A stretch of 64,000 nucleotides of DNA from positions 1 through 64,000 of the forward strand of contig CAZACZ010000003.1 of NCBI GenBank assembly GCA_964483695.1. The letters are read 5' to 3'. The notes under the pieces were generated by a model. It did not search any database, had not been told where the DNA came from, and worked only from the letters and a program-made list of their open reading frames with translations. A program made the position numbers and the translations under genes. Each line of letters begins with the position of its first letter. Position 1 is the stretch's first letter. Shown one piece after another: positions 1 through 8,944 of this stretch. This DNA is from CAZACZ01 sp964483695 (lineage in GTDB: Bacteria; Deinococcota; Deinococci; Deinococcales; Trueperaceae).

Positions 1-172
1 GGCGTCCGCGGCGGCGACGCCTGGCGCGCCACGCCGCGCATCGCTCCGCGCGGAGCGCGCGTCAGCTTCGGCGGAGGCGGCGTCGGAGCCGGACGTGCTG
101 GGGGGGTAGGGGTGGCGGGTGGGTTCGCTCACGAGCGACTCGAGTGTACCGCCCGAGGCCGGGCTCGGTCAT
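1..172 (-). CDS. possible partial reading frame off the left edge, with putative frameshift
   Basis: An ATG at 172 overlaps the stop of the aminotransferase gene (ATGA), as expected of a coupled downstream gene. The frame opens as MTEPGLGRYTRV but runs into a stop at 62-64. Shifting one base at a run of seven G (100-106) gives an open frame to the window edge, rich in Ala, Ser, Asp and Arg and resembling a disordered linker. No domain is recognisable. It may be a real gene with an assembly or sequencing slip, or chance. Nothing else is visible in this stretch. Confidence 0.2.
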
Positions 173-909
173 GGCAGCAGGTGCACCGGCTCGTGGCGTA
201 CGCGCACGCGCCGCAGACCGCGCAAGGCGCTTCCCAGGAAGACGGCGCCGGCGCGATCTACGTCGTCGATACCGAGGGGGCGCTCGAGCGCCTGGCCGGT
301 GCCGAGGAGCTCGCCCCGCAAGATGCCCGGCAGCGCGCCGCTGGCCACGGGCGGGGTCACGACCTCGCCGTCCAGCACCAGGAAGACGTTCGAGATGGCG
401 CCTTCCGCCAACGCACCGAGGCGGTTGACGAACAGCACGTCGGCGAGGTCGTGCGCCCGCGCGTAGGCGCTGCCGGCGTCGTACGACCCTCGGGCCGTGG
501 TCTTGTGGCGGCGCAGCGGGTCGCGCTCGTCGATCCGCTCGAAGGCCAACGCCACGCTCGGCAAGGGGGCCCGCTCGTCGCCGCTCGCCGACGCTGCTGC
601 GAAGGTGAACACCGGCGCCGGATCGGCCGGCAACGGCTCGGTGTCGATGCGCAGGCCGCCACCGGGCGTCACCTCCAGCCGTACCCGCAGCGGGGAGGTG
701 GCGGCGGCGCACGCCTGCGCCAGCGCGGCGCGCACGCCGGCGGGCGCGAACGGGCGGCCGAGGAACGCGCAGGTCCGCGCCAGCCGAGCCAGGTGCGCGC
801 CCGACCGAAGCAGAGCGCCGGCGGCGGGTTCGTAGCGCATCGTCTCGAACGGGTTCGGCTCCCCCCGCGCTGGGGTGGGGACGGGCGCCGCGCTGCTGCC
901 GGGGTGCAC
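169..909 (-). CDS. class IV PLP aminotransferase, probably 4-amino-4-deoxychorismate lyase-like
   Basis: A 246-residue fold-type IV PLP enzyme. The family makes p-aminobenzoate from aminodeoxychorismate (PabC) or transaminates branched-chain or D-amino acids. The C-terminal half carries the family signature: EGAISNVFLV, then a Thr-containing strand and GALPGILR. The likely PLP lysine is in HKTTARGSYD, near the middle. The length fits PabC better than BCAT (about 300 residues). The start is GTG at 909; a -10-like TATGCT (rc 916-921) lies only 6 nt upstream, so the mRNA is probably leaderless. No pabA or pabB is adjacent, so substrate assignment is inference. Confidence 0.75.
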   Translation of the reverse strand: MHPGSSAAPVPTPARGEPNPFETMRYEPAAGALLRSGAHLARLARTCAFLGRPFAPAGVRAALAQACAAATSPLRVRLEVTPGGGLRIDTEPLPADPAPVFTFAAASASGDERAPLPSVALAFERIDERDPLRRHKTTARGSYDAGSAYARAHDLADVLFVNRLGALAEGAISNVFLVLDGEVVTPPVASGALPGILRGELLGTGQALERPLGIDDVDRAGAVFLGSALRGLRRVRVRHEPVHLLP

Positions 910-946
910 GACGGCAGCATACGGCGTCGTCAGTGCTCGCCATCAC

Positions 947-975
947 TTGCGTTCTTCGTCTCTAGCGCGTACACT
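947..975 (+). promoter_or_regulatory. sigma70-type promoter of the cold-shock gene
   Basis: TTGCGT (947-952), 17-bp spacer, TACACT (970-975). The predicted start near 982 gives a 5' leader of about 100 nt before the ATG at 1081, as is usual for csp mRNAs. An AGGA ribosome-binding site lies at 1074-1077. Confidence 0.6.
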
Positions 976-1080
976 CGTCCCGTTCCGAGACAACCTGAGG
1001 GGAGTTTCCGAACGCGGGTCCACGGACCCGGAACTCAAGTGTCCGGCGCAGCGCGTCCGGACAAGTAGGGAACAGGAAAC

Positions 1081-1308
1081 ATGGCAACAGGCAAGGTCAA
1101 GTGGTTCAGCAGCGAGAAGGGCTTCGGCTTCATCGAGCAAGGCGGCGGGCAGCCGGACGTGTTCGTCCACTTCTCCGCCATCCAGGGCGCGGGCTTCCGC
1201 AACCTCAACGAGGGTGACGAAGTCTCCTTCGACGTCGAGCAGGGCAAGAAGGGGCTTCAGGCGGCCAACGTGGTCGTCACGGCCTCTGCTGCCGGCGGCC
1301 GCTACTGA
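1081..1308 (+). CDS. cold-shock domain protein (CspA family)
   Basis: A 75-residue single-domain RNA chaperone that binds single-stranded RNA and DNA and melts secondary structure. RNP1 is visible as KGFGFI (residues 13-18) and RNP2 as VFVHF (about 29-33); the length is slightly above the usual 65-70 because of a short Ala/Gly tail. It stands alone between the divergent aminotransferase gene and the convergent liv operon, with its own promoter, long leader and a strong downstream hairpin. The long leader suggests the usual post-transcriptional control of csp genes, but temperature response cannot be read from the sequence. Confidence 0.95.
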   Translation: MATGKVKWFSSEKGFGFIEQGGGQPDVFVHFSAIQGAGFRNLNEGDEVSFDVEQGKKGLQAANVVVTASAAGGRY

Positions 1309-1336
1309 GCCGGTAACGGCCCACTAGCGATCCAGC

Positions 1337-1387
1337 GCACGGCCCCCGTCGGGTCCCGGTTCCCGGGACACCCGGCGGGGGCCGTGC
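1337..1387. terminator. strong hairpin between convergent csp and livF
   Basis: A perfect 12-bp GC-rich stem (1337-1348 with 1376-1387) lies between the csp stop (1308) and the livF stop (1485). It lacks a T-tract on either side, so it may act on both strands by blocking or stabilising 3' ends rather than as a classic intrinsic terminator. A second short CCCGG/CCGGG stem sits inside the loop. Confidence 0.6.
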
Positions 1388-1484
1388 TGCGTATCGTGGC
1401 GGCGGCGCTCCGACGCGCGGGCGAGCCGCGACCGCGCCTCCTCGCCCTCGCGCCGCGTGGCGTCGGTGGCGGCAGCAGCAGCGC

Positions 1485-2281
<797 letters not shown>

Positions 2282-2285
<4 letters not shown>

Positions 2286-3076
2286 GGCCGCGCCTCGTCG
2301 TCGCGCGCCAGGCGCGTGGAGCCCAGGTAAGCGCGCACCACCTCGGGGTGGTCCTGCACCTCGGACGGCGTGCCGTCGGCGATCAACGTGCCGTGGTCGA
2401 GCACCAGCACGCGTTCCGCCAGACGGCTCACGACGCGCAGGTCGTGCTCCACCACCAGCATGGTGAGGTTCAGGTCGCGCCGCAGCCGAAGCAACGTGAC
2501 CATCATGTCGTCCTTCTCTTCGACGGTCATGCCGGCGGTGGGCTCGTCCAGCAGGAGCAGCGTCGGTTCCGCCGCCAACGCGCGCGCCACCTCGATGAGC
2601 TTCTGGACGCCGTACGGCAGCGCCCCGACGCGCTGGTCGCGGTACGCCTGTAAGTCGAGTAGGTCCATCAGCTCCTCGGCCCGCCGCCGCTGCGTCACCT
2701 CGTCGCGCGCCCACGACGGCGTCGCCAGCAGCGCCCCGAACAGCCCGGCGCGCACGTGCAGGTGGCGGCCCAGGAGCAGGTTCTCGAGGCAGGTGAGGTT
2801 CTCGAAGAGCTCGATGTTCTGGAAGCTGCGGCCGATGCCGAGGCGCGCCACGCGGTGCGGCGGGGTGCCGGTGATGTCGCGTCCGCGCCAGCGCACGCTG
2901 CCGGACTGCGGTCGGTAGAAGCCGCAGATGACGTTGTAGAGGCTGGTCTTGCCGGCGCCGTTGGGGCCGATCAACGCCGCCACCTCGCCCTCGGCCAGGG
3001 CGAGGCTCACTTGCGACAGCGCGCTCAAGCCGCGGAACGAGAGGGTGACGTGGTCCAGTTCGAGGATCGGCGGCAC
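2282..3076 (-). CDS. livG: branched-chain amino-acid ABC transporter ATP-binding protein LivG
   Basis: A 264-residue ABC ATPase pairing with LivF. Walker A is GPNGAGKT (about 37-44) and Walker B is LLLLDEPTAGM. The signature is the LivG-type PYGVQK in place of LSGGQ, common in this subfamily. The family-typical insert and C-terminal EVVRAYLG are present. It lies 61 bp after livK, with a strong hairpin in the gap that probably sets its expression below that of the binding protein. Confidence 0.93.
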
Positions 3077-3086
3077 GTGTCGGGTC

Positions 3087-3122
3087 GTGGGGGAACGCGG
3101 CGCGGCGGCCCCGTTCCCCCAC
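3087..3122 (-). promoter_or_regulatory. intra-operon hairpin between livK and livG
   Basis: A perfect 11-bp stem (3087-3097 with 3112-3122, GTGGGGGAACG and its complement) with a 14-nt loop starts 16 nt past the livK stop codon. No T-tract follows. In solute-binding-protein operons such hairpins partly terminate or protect the upstream mRNA, giving excess binding protein; that role is inferred here. Confidence 0.55.
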
Positions 3123-3137
3123 GCGTCTCCTCTCGGG

Positions 3138-4313
3138 TCAGAGCGTCAGCCAGCCGGACACCGGCCGCAGGCCCTGCGGCGTGACCTGAAGCAGCATCAC
3201 CGAGTTGTTGCCCTTGTAGGTCCCGACGAAGCTGAGGTTCGCGTAGAGCCCGTCGTCGTACCCGTCGATGGCCTGCAGCGCGGCGAGGAAGCTCTCGCGC
3301 GTGAGGTCGGGGCCGGCGGCCTTCAACGCTTCGATCGCCGGCTGGGCGAAGGCGATGCCCGCCAGGGCGCGGAACGGGTCGCGCGCGATCTCGGGTGCGT
3401 AGGCGACGATGACGTCGCGGTACAGCTGGTCGGCGATGGGATCGCCGTTGCCTTCGCCGATGATCACCGACGGCAGGCGCAGGAAGACGCTGAAGAGGGC
3501 GCCCTGCATGGCCGGGAGCGCCATCAGGCTGGGGTCGAGCAAGGTGACGGTGGCCAGCATCTGCGGCGCGAAGTCGAGCCGCTGGAACTCGTTCACCAAC
3601 GTGGCGGCCGCGGTGGGGTCGGAGAACAGCAGCACCGTGTTGGCGCCCGAGCCGCGCAGCCTGAGCGCCTGCACGCCGAGGTTGGTGGTGCCGCGCTCGT
3701 AGCTGACCTTGTCGCCGACGGTGACGTCGTAGCCCTGTGCTCGAAGGCGCGCGACCTCGTCCTCCAGGCCGCGCAGGCCGGCCTGGCCGTAGCCGTCGTT
3801 CTGGTAGAAGATCGCGATGTTGGTGCTGCCCAGCTCCTGCACCGCGTGGCGCGCCATCAAGGCGGCTTCCACGGTGTAGTCGGTGAAGGAGGCGTACACC
3901 AGGCCGCCCGACTGCTCGGCGAACTGCTCGGAGCCCGAGGCGGGGCCGACCCACGGCACGCCGGCACGTTGGATCAGCGGCAGCGCCGCCAGGCCGTTGG
4001 CGGTGCCGACCCCGCCGACGAACGCGAAGACGCCCTCGCGGTCGATCAGCTCGCGCACCGCCGCGACCGTGCGGGCCGGGTCGTAGCCGTCGTCGCGGCT
4101 GGCGAGCACCAGCTTGCGGCCGTGGATGCCGCCCTGGTCGTTGATGTACCGGAAGTAGGCGTCGATGGCGGTGGTGACGGTGCCCCACGCGGCGGCCGGG
4201 CCGGACTGCGGGCCCCAGTTGCCGAACACCACCTCGGTGTCGGTGACCCCTTGCTGGGCCTGCCCGAGGGAGAGGGTCGCTGCTAGCGCGATGCCGATGA
4301 GAAGCCGTTTCAT
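3138..4313 (-). CDS. branched-chain amino-acid ABC transporter substrate-binding protein (LivK/J family)
   Basis: A 391-residue exported type I periplasmic binding protein that captures Leu/Ile/Val or related ligands for the importer. The N-terminal signal peptide is MKRLLIGIALAATLSLGQAQ, followed by the family opening TDTEVVFGNWGPQSGPAA, matching the ligand-binding loop of Leu/Ile/Val-binding proteins. There is no lipobox Cys, so it is probably soluble in the periplasm. The start is ATG 4313 with an AAGGGAG ribosome-binding site 4-5 nt upstream. It sits between livH and livG. Substrate may differ (amides, short acyl compounds), since an acyl-CoA ligase heads the operon. Confidence 0.9.
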   Translation of the reverse strand: MKRLLIGIALAATLSLGQAQQGVTDTEVVFGNWGPQSGPAAAWGTVTTAIDAYFRYINDQGGIHGRKLVLASRDDGYDPARTVAAVRELIDREGVFAFVGGVGTANGLAALPLIQRAGVPWVGPASGSEQFAEQSGGLVYASFTDYTVEAALMARHAVQELGSTNIAIFYQNDGYGQAGLRGLEDEVARLRAQGYDVTVGDKVSYERGTTNLGVQALRLRGSGANTVLLFSDPTAAATLVNEFQRLDFAPQMLATVTLLDPSLMALPAMQGALFSVFLRLPSVIIGEGNGDPIADQLYRDVIVAYAPEIARDPFRALAGIAFAQPAIEALKAAGPDLTRESFLAALQAIDGYDDGLYANLSFVGTYKGNNSVMLLQVTPQGLRPVSGWLTL

Positions 4314-4393
4314 GTTGCTCCCTTCGCTGCGTTGGGTTGGCGACCTACCGGTTTTTGGACTGAGTTCAGGGTACCACGCCCCGCCGGTTGCGG

Positions 4394-5281
4394 TCAGACC
4401 CGTTTCACCTCCGCGCGACCCAGCAGACCGTGCGGGCGCAGCACCAGCACGATCACCACCACAAGGAAGGCGAACGACGCCTTGAACTCGAGCGACACGT
4501 AGATCCCCACCAGCAACTCCAGCACGCCCAGCACGTACCCGCCGACGACGGCGCCGGGCAGGCTGTTCATGCCGCCGATGACCGCCGCCACGAAGCCCTT
4601 GCTGAGCGGGTCGAGCATCATGTTCGGGTTCAGCAGCGTGCTGGGAGCGAACAGCAGGGCGGCGGCGGTGGCTAGCACCGCGGCCGCCGCCCAGGTCGCG
4701 AGCAGCACGCGCCGCACCGGCAGGCCCATGGCCTCGGCCACGTCGGCGCGCTGCGCCACCGCGCGCATCGCCACCCCGAGCTTGGTGAAGGTGAGCAGCG
4801 CCCAGAGCGCCAGCATCAGCACCACCCCCAACGCCGCGGTGGCGATCGACACCAGGCTGACGGGGACGCCGCCCAAGTGCAGGATGCGGTCGGTAACGAT
4901 GGTGGGCACGATCTTGTTGTCGCTGCCGAACACCAGTGCGTCGAGGCCGCCGAGCGCCAACGCCAGGCCCAGGGTGAGGATCAACAGCCCCAGCTCCGAC
5001 TGGTTCTTCGCCGGCCGCACCACCACCAGGTAGACGAGCGCTCCGATGGCGGCGGCGCACGCCAGAGCCAGCACGAACGCCACCCCGAACGGCAGCTGCG
5101 CCCGCGTGAGCAGGGTGTAGGCGAGGAAGGTGCCGACGACGCCGAGGTCGCCGTGGGCGAAGTTGAGGATGCGGGTGGTGCGGTAGAGCAACACCAACCC
5201 GAGCGCCACCAAGGCGTAGACGCTGCCTACGGTCGCGCCGCTCACCAGCACCTGCACGAGCGTCTCGAGATCGCGGGTCAC
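4394..5281 (-). CDS. livH: branched-chain amino-acid ABC transporter permease LivH
   Basis: A 295-residue inner-membrane permease with about eight hydrophobic segments. Family landmarks include GSVYALVALGLVLLYRTTRILNFAHGD near the N-terminus (the LivH loop) and KGFVAAVIGGMNSLPGAVVGG near the C-terminus. The start is GTG 5281, overlapping the livM stop as GTGA. With LivM it forms the membrane channel. The next gene, livK, starts 80 bp downstream, a gap that could hold an internal promoter but shows no convincing one. Confidence 0.92.
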   Translation of the reverse strand: MTRDLETLVQVLVSGATVGSVYALVALGLVLLYRTTRILNFAHGDLGVVGTFLAYTLLTRAQLPFGVAFVLALACAAAIGALVYLVVVRPAKNQSELGLLILTLGLALALGGLDALVFGSDNKIVPTIVTDRILHLGGVPVSLVSIATAALGVVLMLALWALLTFTKLGVAMRAVAQRADVAEAMGLPVRRVLLATWAAAAVLATAAALLFAPSTLLNPNMMLDPLSKGFVAAVIGGMNSLPGAVVGGYVLGVLELLVGIYVSLEFKASFAFLVVVIVLVLRPHGLLGRAEVKRV

Positions 5282-6255
5282 AGCGGCCACGTCTTCCAGA
5301 AGCGCTTGATCTTCGCCCAGCGGCCGTAGATGCCGGAGGGCTCGAGCATCATCACGGCGATCACCACCGCGCCGAACGTCACCTGCGACCACGACCGGAA
5401 GGTCGACAGCACCAGGTCGAGCCCGGTGATGAAGCCGGCGCCGAGCAGGGCGCCCGGCAGGAAGCCGAGACCGCCGACGACGATCATCAGCAGGAACTTG
5501 ATCGACAGCAGCAGGTTGAAGCTCTCGGGCGTGACGTACCCGACCAGCGGGCCGTAGAGCGCCCCCGCCAGCCCGGCGATGGCCGCCGAGAGCACGAACG
5601 CCATCGTCTTGTGGCGCGCCAACCCGATGCCGCTCATCTGCGCCGCCAGATCGGCGTCGCGCACGGCACGGAAGGCCCGACCGACGTGGGAGCGCTCGAG
5701 GTTGAACGCCATCCAACCGACGAACGAGGCCAGCGCCAGGACCAGGTAGTAGTAGGGGCGGTCCCCGTAGAAGTCGATGCCGAGGAGCACCGGCCGGTCC
5801 ACCAGCATGCCGGTCGAGGCGCCGACGTAGCGCCAGTTGTTGAGGATCTGTTGGATCGCCAGGCCGAAGCCGAGCGTGGCGATGGCCAGGTACGGCCCCT
5901 CCAGCCGCAGCGCGGGCACGCCGATCAGCACGCCGAGCAGCGCGCTCACCAGCACCGCAGCCGGCAGGGTGGCCGCGATCGACCAGCCTTCCTGCGCCAA
6001 TGCTCCGTGCACGTAGGCACCGGCCGCCAAGAAGCCGGCATGCCCCAACGAGACCTGCCCGGTGAGGCCCACCAGGATCCCGAGCGAGAGCGCCACCAGA
6101 CCGTAGACGTAGAACAACGAGACGTTGTAGACCAGGTACCCCTGGGCGAACAACGGCAGCGCCAGCGCCACGCCGAACGCCAGACCCGCCGCCACCCAGG
6201 CTTGCGTCCCGCGGATGAGCCTCAGGTCTTGCTCGTAGCGCTCACGGAACAGCAT
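5278..6255 (-). CDS. livM: branched-chain amino-acid ABC transporter permease LivM
   Basis: A 325-residue inner-membrane permease. The landmark GLTGQVSLGHAGFLAAGAY (about residues 63-81) is the LivM signature, and the conserved cytoplasmic loop reads RSHVGRAFRAVRDADLAAQMSG. Nine to ten hydrophobic segments are seen. It starts 32 bp after the acyl-CoA ligase stop, on the same strand, and its stop overlaps the livH start. Confidence 0.92.
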   Translation of the reverse strand: MLFRERYEQDLRLIRGTQAWVAAGLAFGVALALPLFAQGYLVYNVSLFYVYGLVALSLGILVGLTGQVSLGHAGFLAAGAYVHGALAQEGWSIAATLPAAVLVSALLGVLIGVPALRLEGPYLAIATLGFGLAIQQILNNWRYVGASTGMLVDRPVLLGIDFYGDRPYYYLVLALASFVGWMAFNLERSHVGRAFRAVRDADLAAQMSGIGLARHKTMAFVLSAAIAGLAGALYGPLVGYVTPESFNLLLSIKFLLMIVVGGLGFLPGALLGAGFITGLDLVLSTFRSWSQVTFGAVVIAVMMLEPSGIYGRWAKIKRFWKTWPL

Positions 6256-6287
6256 GGATCGCCCAGGAACGCAGGAGAGGCGGGACG

Positions 6288-8069
6288 TCAGGCATACAGC
6301 TCCTCGATCAGGTCGGCGAACTTCGCGGCGATGCTGGCACGCTTGACCTTGAGCGTGGCCGTGACCTCACCGTCCTCGTGGTATAGGCGCTTGGGCAGGA
6401 TGGCGAAGCGCTTGATGGTCTCGACCCTTGCCAGGCCGCGGTTGACGCGATCGACCTCGCCTTCGATCAGCTTGCGCACCTCGGGGTTGGCGGCCAGGTC
6501 GGCGTACGTCGCGTACGTCAACTGCCGTTCGGTGGCCCAGTGGGTGACGTTGTCCTCGTCGAGGACCAGGAGCGCCACCAGGTACTTGCGCCGATCGCCG
6601 ATGACCACGGCGTCGTTGACGTAGATGCTGGACTTCAGCTGGTTCTCGATCTTCTGCGGCGCGATGTTCTTCCCGCCGGCGGTGATGAGGATGTCCTTCT
6701 TCCGGTCGGTGATGCGAAGGTAGCCGTCGTCGTCGAGGTCGCCGATGTCGCCGGTATGGAGCCAGCCGTCCTCCAGCGCCTCGGCGGTGGCGGCCGGGTC
6801 CTTGTGGTACCCGAGGAAGTTCCCCGGGCTCTTCGAGAGGATCTCGCCGTCCTCGGCGATGCGGACCTCGACGCCCTGGAACGCCGTGCCCACCGTGCCG
6901 AGGCGCACGTCGGCCCGGTTGATGGCGATCAGGCCGCTACTCTCGGTGAGCCCGTAGCCTTCGCGCACGTCGATGCCGATGGCGCGGAAGTACCCCAGGA
7001 TGTCTGGCGCGATCGGCGCGGCGCCGGAGATCGCCACGCGCACGCGGTCGAGACCGAGTCGAAGGCGCAAGAGCCGCAGGACCATCAGGTGGGCCAGCGC
7101 CGCAAGCGGTCCCGCCCCGCGCAGGTCCGCTGCGGCCCCGCCTGCGCCGCGTCGCACCGCCGTCATCGCCGCCTGGTACGCCAGACGCTTGAGCACGTGC
7201 GCGTCCTTCATGTGGAGTTCGACCAGCGAGAAGATCTTCTCCCAGATGCGCGGAACGGCGAAGAACACCGTCGGGCGGATCTCCTGTAGGTTCGTGAGCA
7301 CGGTGTCGAGGTTCTCGGTGAAGCTCACGGTGTACCCGAAGCGCAGCGGCGCCGCCACGCTGATCAACCGCTCGACGATGTGCGACAGCGGGAGGAACGA
7401 CAGCAGTTCGTCGCGCTCGTCCAGCGGCACAGCGTCGTGCAGCGCGTCGATGGCCCACGCCAGGTTGGCGTGGCTCAGCACCGCCCCCTTGGGGTGGCCG
7501 GTGGTGCCCGAGGTGTAGATGAACACGGCAGGATCGTCGGGCCGGATGGCGGCGAGGCGCTCCTCGACCGGGCCCGGGTCGGCGGCGTACCGCGCGCGGC
7601 CGGCCGCCAGCACGTCGTCCCACGCCAGGACGCCGGGCACGTCCTCGGGCTCGATGACGATCACCCAACGCACGGCCTCGCAGCGCGGCGCGATGGCCAG
7701 CCACTTCTCGAGCTGCTCGGCGTCCTCGAGCACCAGGCCGACCGCGTCGGAGTGGTGCAGATGGTACTGCAGCTGGTCCGCGCTGCTGGTGGTGTACACC
7801 CCGACCGTGGCGCCGCCGGCAGTCTGGACCGCGATGTCGGCCACCAGCCACTCGGGCCGGTTCTCGCACAGCACCGCCACGCGCGCCCCGGGCTCGAGAC
7901 CCAGGTGCAGCATCTCGCGCGCCAGGGCGTTCACGTCGGCGGCGTAGGCGGACCAGGGGATGCCCCTCCACAGGCCGAGTTCCTTGACGCGGTGCGCCAA
8001 GCCGGGCTGCTGCGCGCGCTCGCGCAGCAACGCGGGGATGCTGCGCGCCGAACCCCGTACGTTGCGCAT
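6288..8069 (-). CDS. AMP-forming long-chain acyl-CoA synthetase (FadD15-like)
   Basis: A 593-residue adenylating enzyme that would convert a carboxylic acid, ATP and CoA to acyl-CoA. The P-loop motif is YTSGTTGHPKGAVLSH (about residues 185-200), then GYGLTESSG, the TGD motif in WLHTGDIGDLDDDGYLRITDRKKD, and a C-terminal domain with the catalytic-Lys region VKRASI. It keeps a long insertion between the motifs, as in FadD15-type ligases. A TAGAAT box (rc 8079-8084) overlaps the flavodoxin stop codon, 9 nt before the ATG, inside a 7-bp inverted repeat (8070-8090), so it may also have its own near-leaderless promoter. Ligases of this type are often linked to LIV transporters in Deinococcota; the acid substrate is unknown. 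Confidence 0.88.
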   Translation of the reverse strand: MRNVRGSARSIPALLRERAQQPGLAHRVKELGLWRGIPWSAYAADVNALAREMLHLGLEPGARVAVLCENRPEWLVADIAVQTAGGATVGVYTTSSADQLQYHLHHSDAVGLVLEDAEQLEKWLAIAPRCEAVRWVIVIEPEDVPGVLAWDDVLAAGRARYAADPGPVEERLAAIRPDDPAVFIYTSGTTGHPKGAVLSHANLAWAIDALHDAVPLDERDELLSFLPLSHIVERLISVAAPLRFGYTVSFTENLDTVLTNLQEIRPTVFFAVPRIWEKIFSLVELHMKDAHVLKRLAYQAAMTAVRRGAGGAAADLRGAGPLAALAHLMVLRLLRLRLGLDRVRVAISGAAPIAPDILGYFRAIGIDVREGYGLTESSGLIAINRADVRLGTVGTAFQGVEVRIAEDGEILSKSPGNFLGYHKDPAATAEALEDGWLHTGDIGDLDDDGYLRITDRKKDILITAGGKNIAPQKIENQLKSSIYVNDAVVIGDRRKYLVALLVLDEDNVTHWATERQLTYATYADLAANPEVRKLIEGEVDRVNRGLARVETIKRFAILPKRLYHEDGEVTATLKVKRASIAAKFADLIEELYA

Positions 8070-8081
8070 CTTCGCTCGATT

Positions 8082-8639
8082 CTAGCGAAGGACGGCTTCT
8101 GCCGGCGGATGCGCGCCGCAGGCCCGTGACACTAACGCCGTCCACGCCGCCACGCGCGTCGCGGTCAGTTCGGGCTGGCCGTCCTCGTCGAGCGCCAGGC
8201 CGACCAGGTCGTCGCCGCGGGACGCGCGCGAGGCGGTGAAGCGGTACCCGGCCCCCGGCCAGGCACCCACCAGGGTGGCGCCCGCATCGAGGGCGGCCCG
8301 CGCGACGTCGTCGAGCGCGTCGACGAAGGTATCGGGGTAGCCGCGCTGGTCGCCGGTGCCGAACACCGCCACGCGCTTGCCGCGCAGGTCGAGCGCCCGC
8401 AGCTCGGCGATGCGCGCCTCCCAATCGCTGGGCAGCTGCCCCACGTTCCACGTCGACGTGCCGAGCACGATCGGGTCGTGCGCCTCGAGCGTCTTCAGGT
8501 CGAGCCACGCCACGTCGTGGCAGGGCGCCTCGCACGCGAACGCGGCGGCAAGCGCGGCGGCGACCCGCTCCGCCACCGCTTCGGTGGCGCCGAACATGGT
8601 GGCGTAGACGACGATGGGGGAGAACGGAGCCTCGGCCAC
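8082..8639 (-). CDS. flavodoxin family protein
   Basis: A 185-residue FMN-binding electron carrier. The phosphate-binding loop is ATMFGATEAVA (about residues 13-23), in place of the classic TGxTGxT; later FMN loops appear as GTSTWNVGQLPSDW and FGTGDQRGYPDTF. These match long-chain flavodoxins (FldA), including the C-terminal region with DEDGQPELTATRVAAW. The start is GTG 8639, with TAGCAT (rc 8646-8651) 6 nt upstream: a probable leaderless mRNA. It heads the minus-strand run into acyl-CoA ligase and liv genes, only 12 bp before the ligase. An FNR/FixK-like dyad lies upstream. No obvious redox partner gene is adjacent. Confidence 0.88.
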   Translation of the reverse strand: MAEAPFSPIVVYATMFGATEAVAERVAAALAAAFACEAPCHDVAWLDLKTLEAHDPIVLGTSTWNVGQLPSDWEARIAELRALDLRGKRVAVFGTGDQRGYPDTFVDALDDVARAALDAGATLVGAWPGAGYRFTASRASRGDDLVGLALDEDGQPELTATRVAAWTALVSRACGAHPPAEAVLR

Positions 8640-8645
8640 CCGGGC

Positions 8646-8690
8646 ATGCTAGGACGTCGAGCGCAGGGGTCGCCTTGACCGGCGTCAAGG
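8646..8690 (-). promoter_or_regulatory. flavodoxin promoter with FNR/FixK-like dyad
   Basis: The dyad CCTTGAC-N4-GTCAAGG (8673-8690) is a perfect 7+7 palindrome whose core TTGAC-N4-GTCAA fits the FNR/FixK consensus. The -10 box TAGCAT (rc 8646-8651) ends 6 nt before the GTG at 8639. If transcription starts at 8639-8640, the dyad centre is at about -41.5 to -42.5, the class II activator position. There is no good -35 box, consistent with activator dependence. The regulator is not in this window. Confidence 0.5.
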
Positions 8691-8698
8691 CAGCCGCG

Positions 8699-8799
8699 CC
8701 CTGCCCGCGGCTACTCGCGACGGCGCCTCACGCCCTGCCCGCGGCCGCTCGCGACGGCGCCTCACGCCGTGCCCGCGGCTACTCGCGACGGCGCCAACG
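8699..8799. repeat. three tandem copies of a 34-bp repeat
   Basis: Three head-to-tail copies of a GC-rich 34-bp unit (8699-8732, 8733-8766, 8767-8799) beginning CCCTGCCCGCGGCTACTCGC. Copies differ at only a few positions; the third diverges at its end. There are no spacers, so it is not a CRISPR. It lies in the 305-bp gap between the flavodoxin start and the HU stop, which otherwise holds the dyad upstream of flavodoxin and the HU terminator. Confidence 0.85.
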
Positions 8800-8832
8800 C
8801 TCTGCCGCCCGGCCGCAGCGATGGCGGCGAAG

Positions 8833-8880
8833 AGAAGCGGCCGCCGTCCCCGTCGTTCGACGGGAGCAGCGGCCGCTTCT
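8833..8880 (-). terminator. terminator hairpin after HU
   Basis: A 12-bp stem AGAAGCGGCCGC (8833-8844) pairs with 8869-8880, with an inner CCCGTCG/CGACGGG stem. On the minus strand it starts about 65 nt past the HU stop and is followed by a TCTTCG-type pyrimidine tail rather than a T-run, like other terminators in the window. Confidence 0.65.
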
Positions 8881-8944
8881 GCGAGGAGACGCGCGGCGCG
8901 TTCGGCGCGGTGGCCGTTGGCGACGCCGGGCCGTTCGCCCCGCG

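Noticed and set aside
62..946. 294-codon Arg-rich open frame on the minus strand
   Set aside because: It is a shadow of the aminotransferase gene in another frame. Its composition (mostly Arg, Ala, Pro, Gly) is what GC-rich antisense or off-frame DNA gives; only its last 36 codons were considered, as a possible start of a new gene.
8699..8799. CRISPR array
   Set aside because: The repeats abut without spacers and no cas genes are present.
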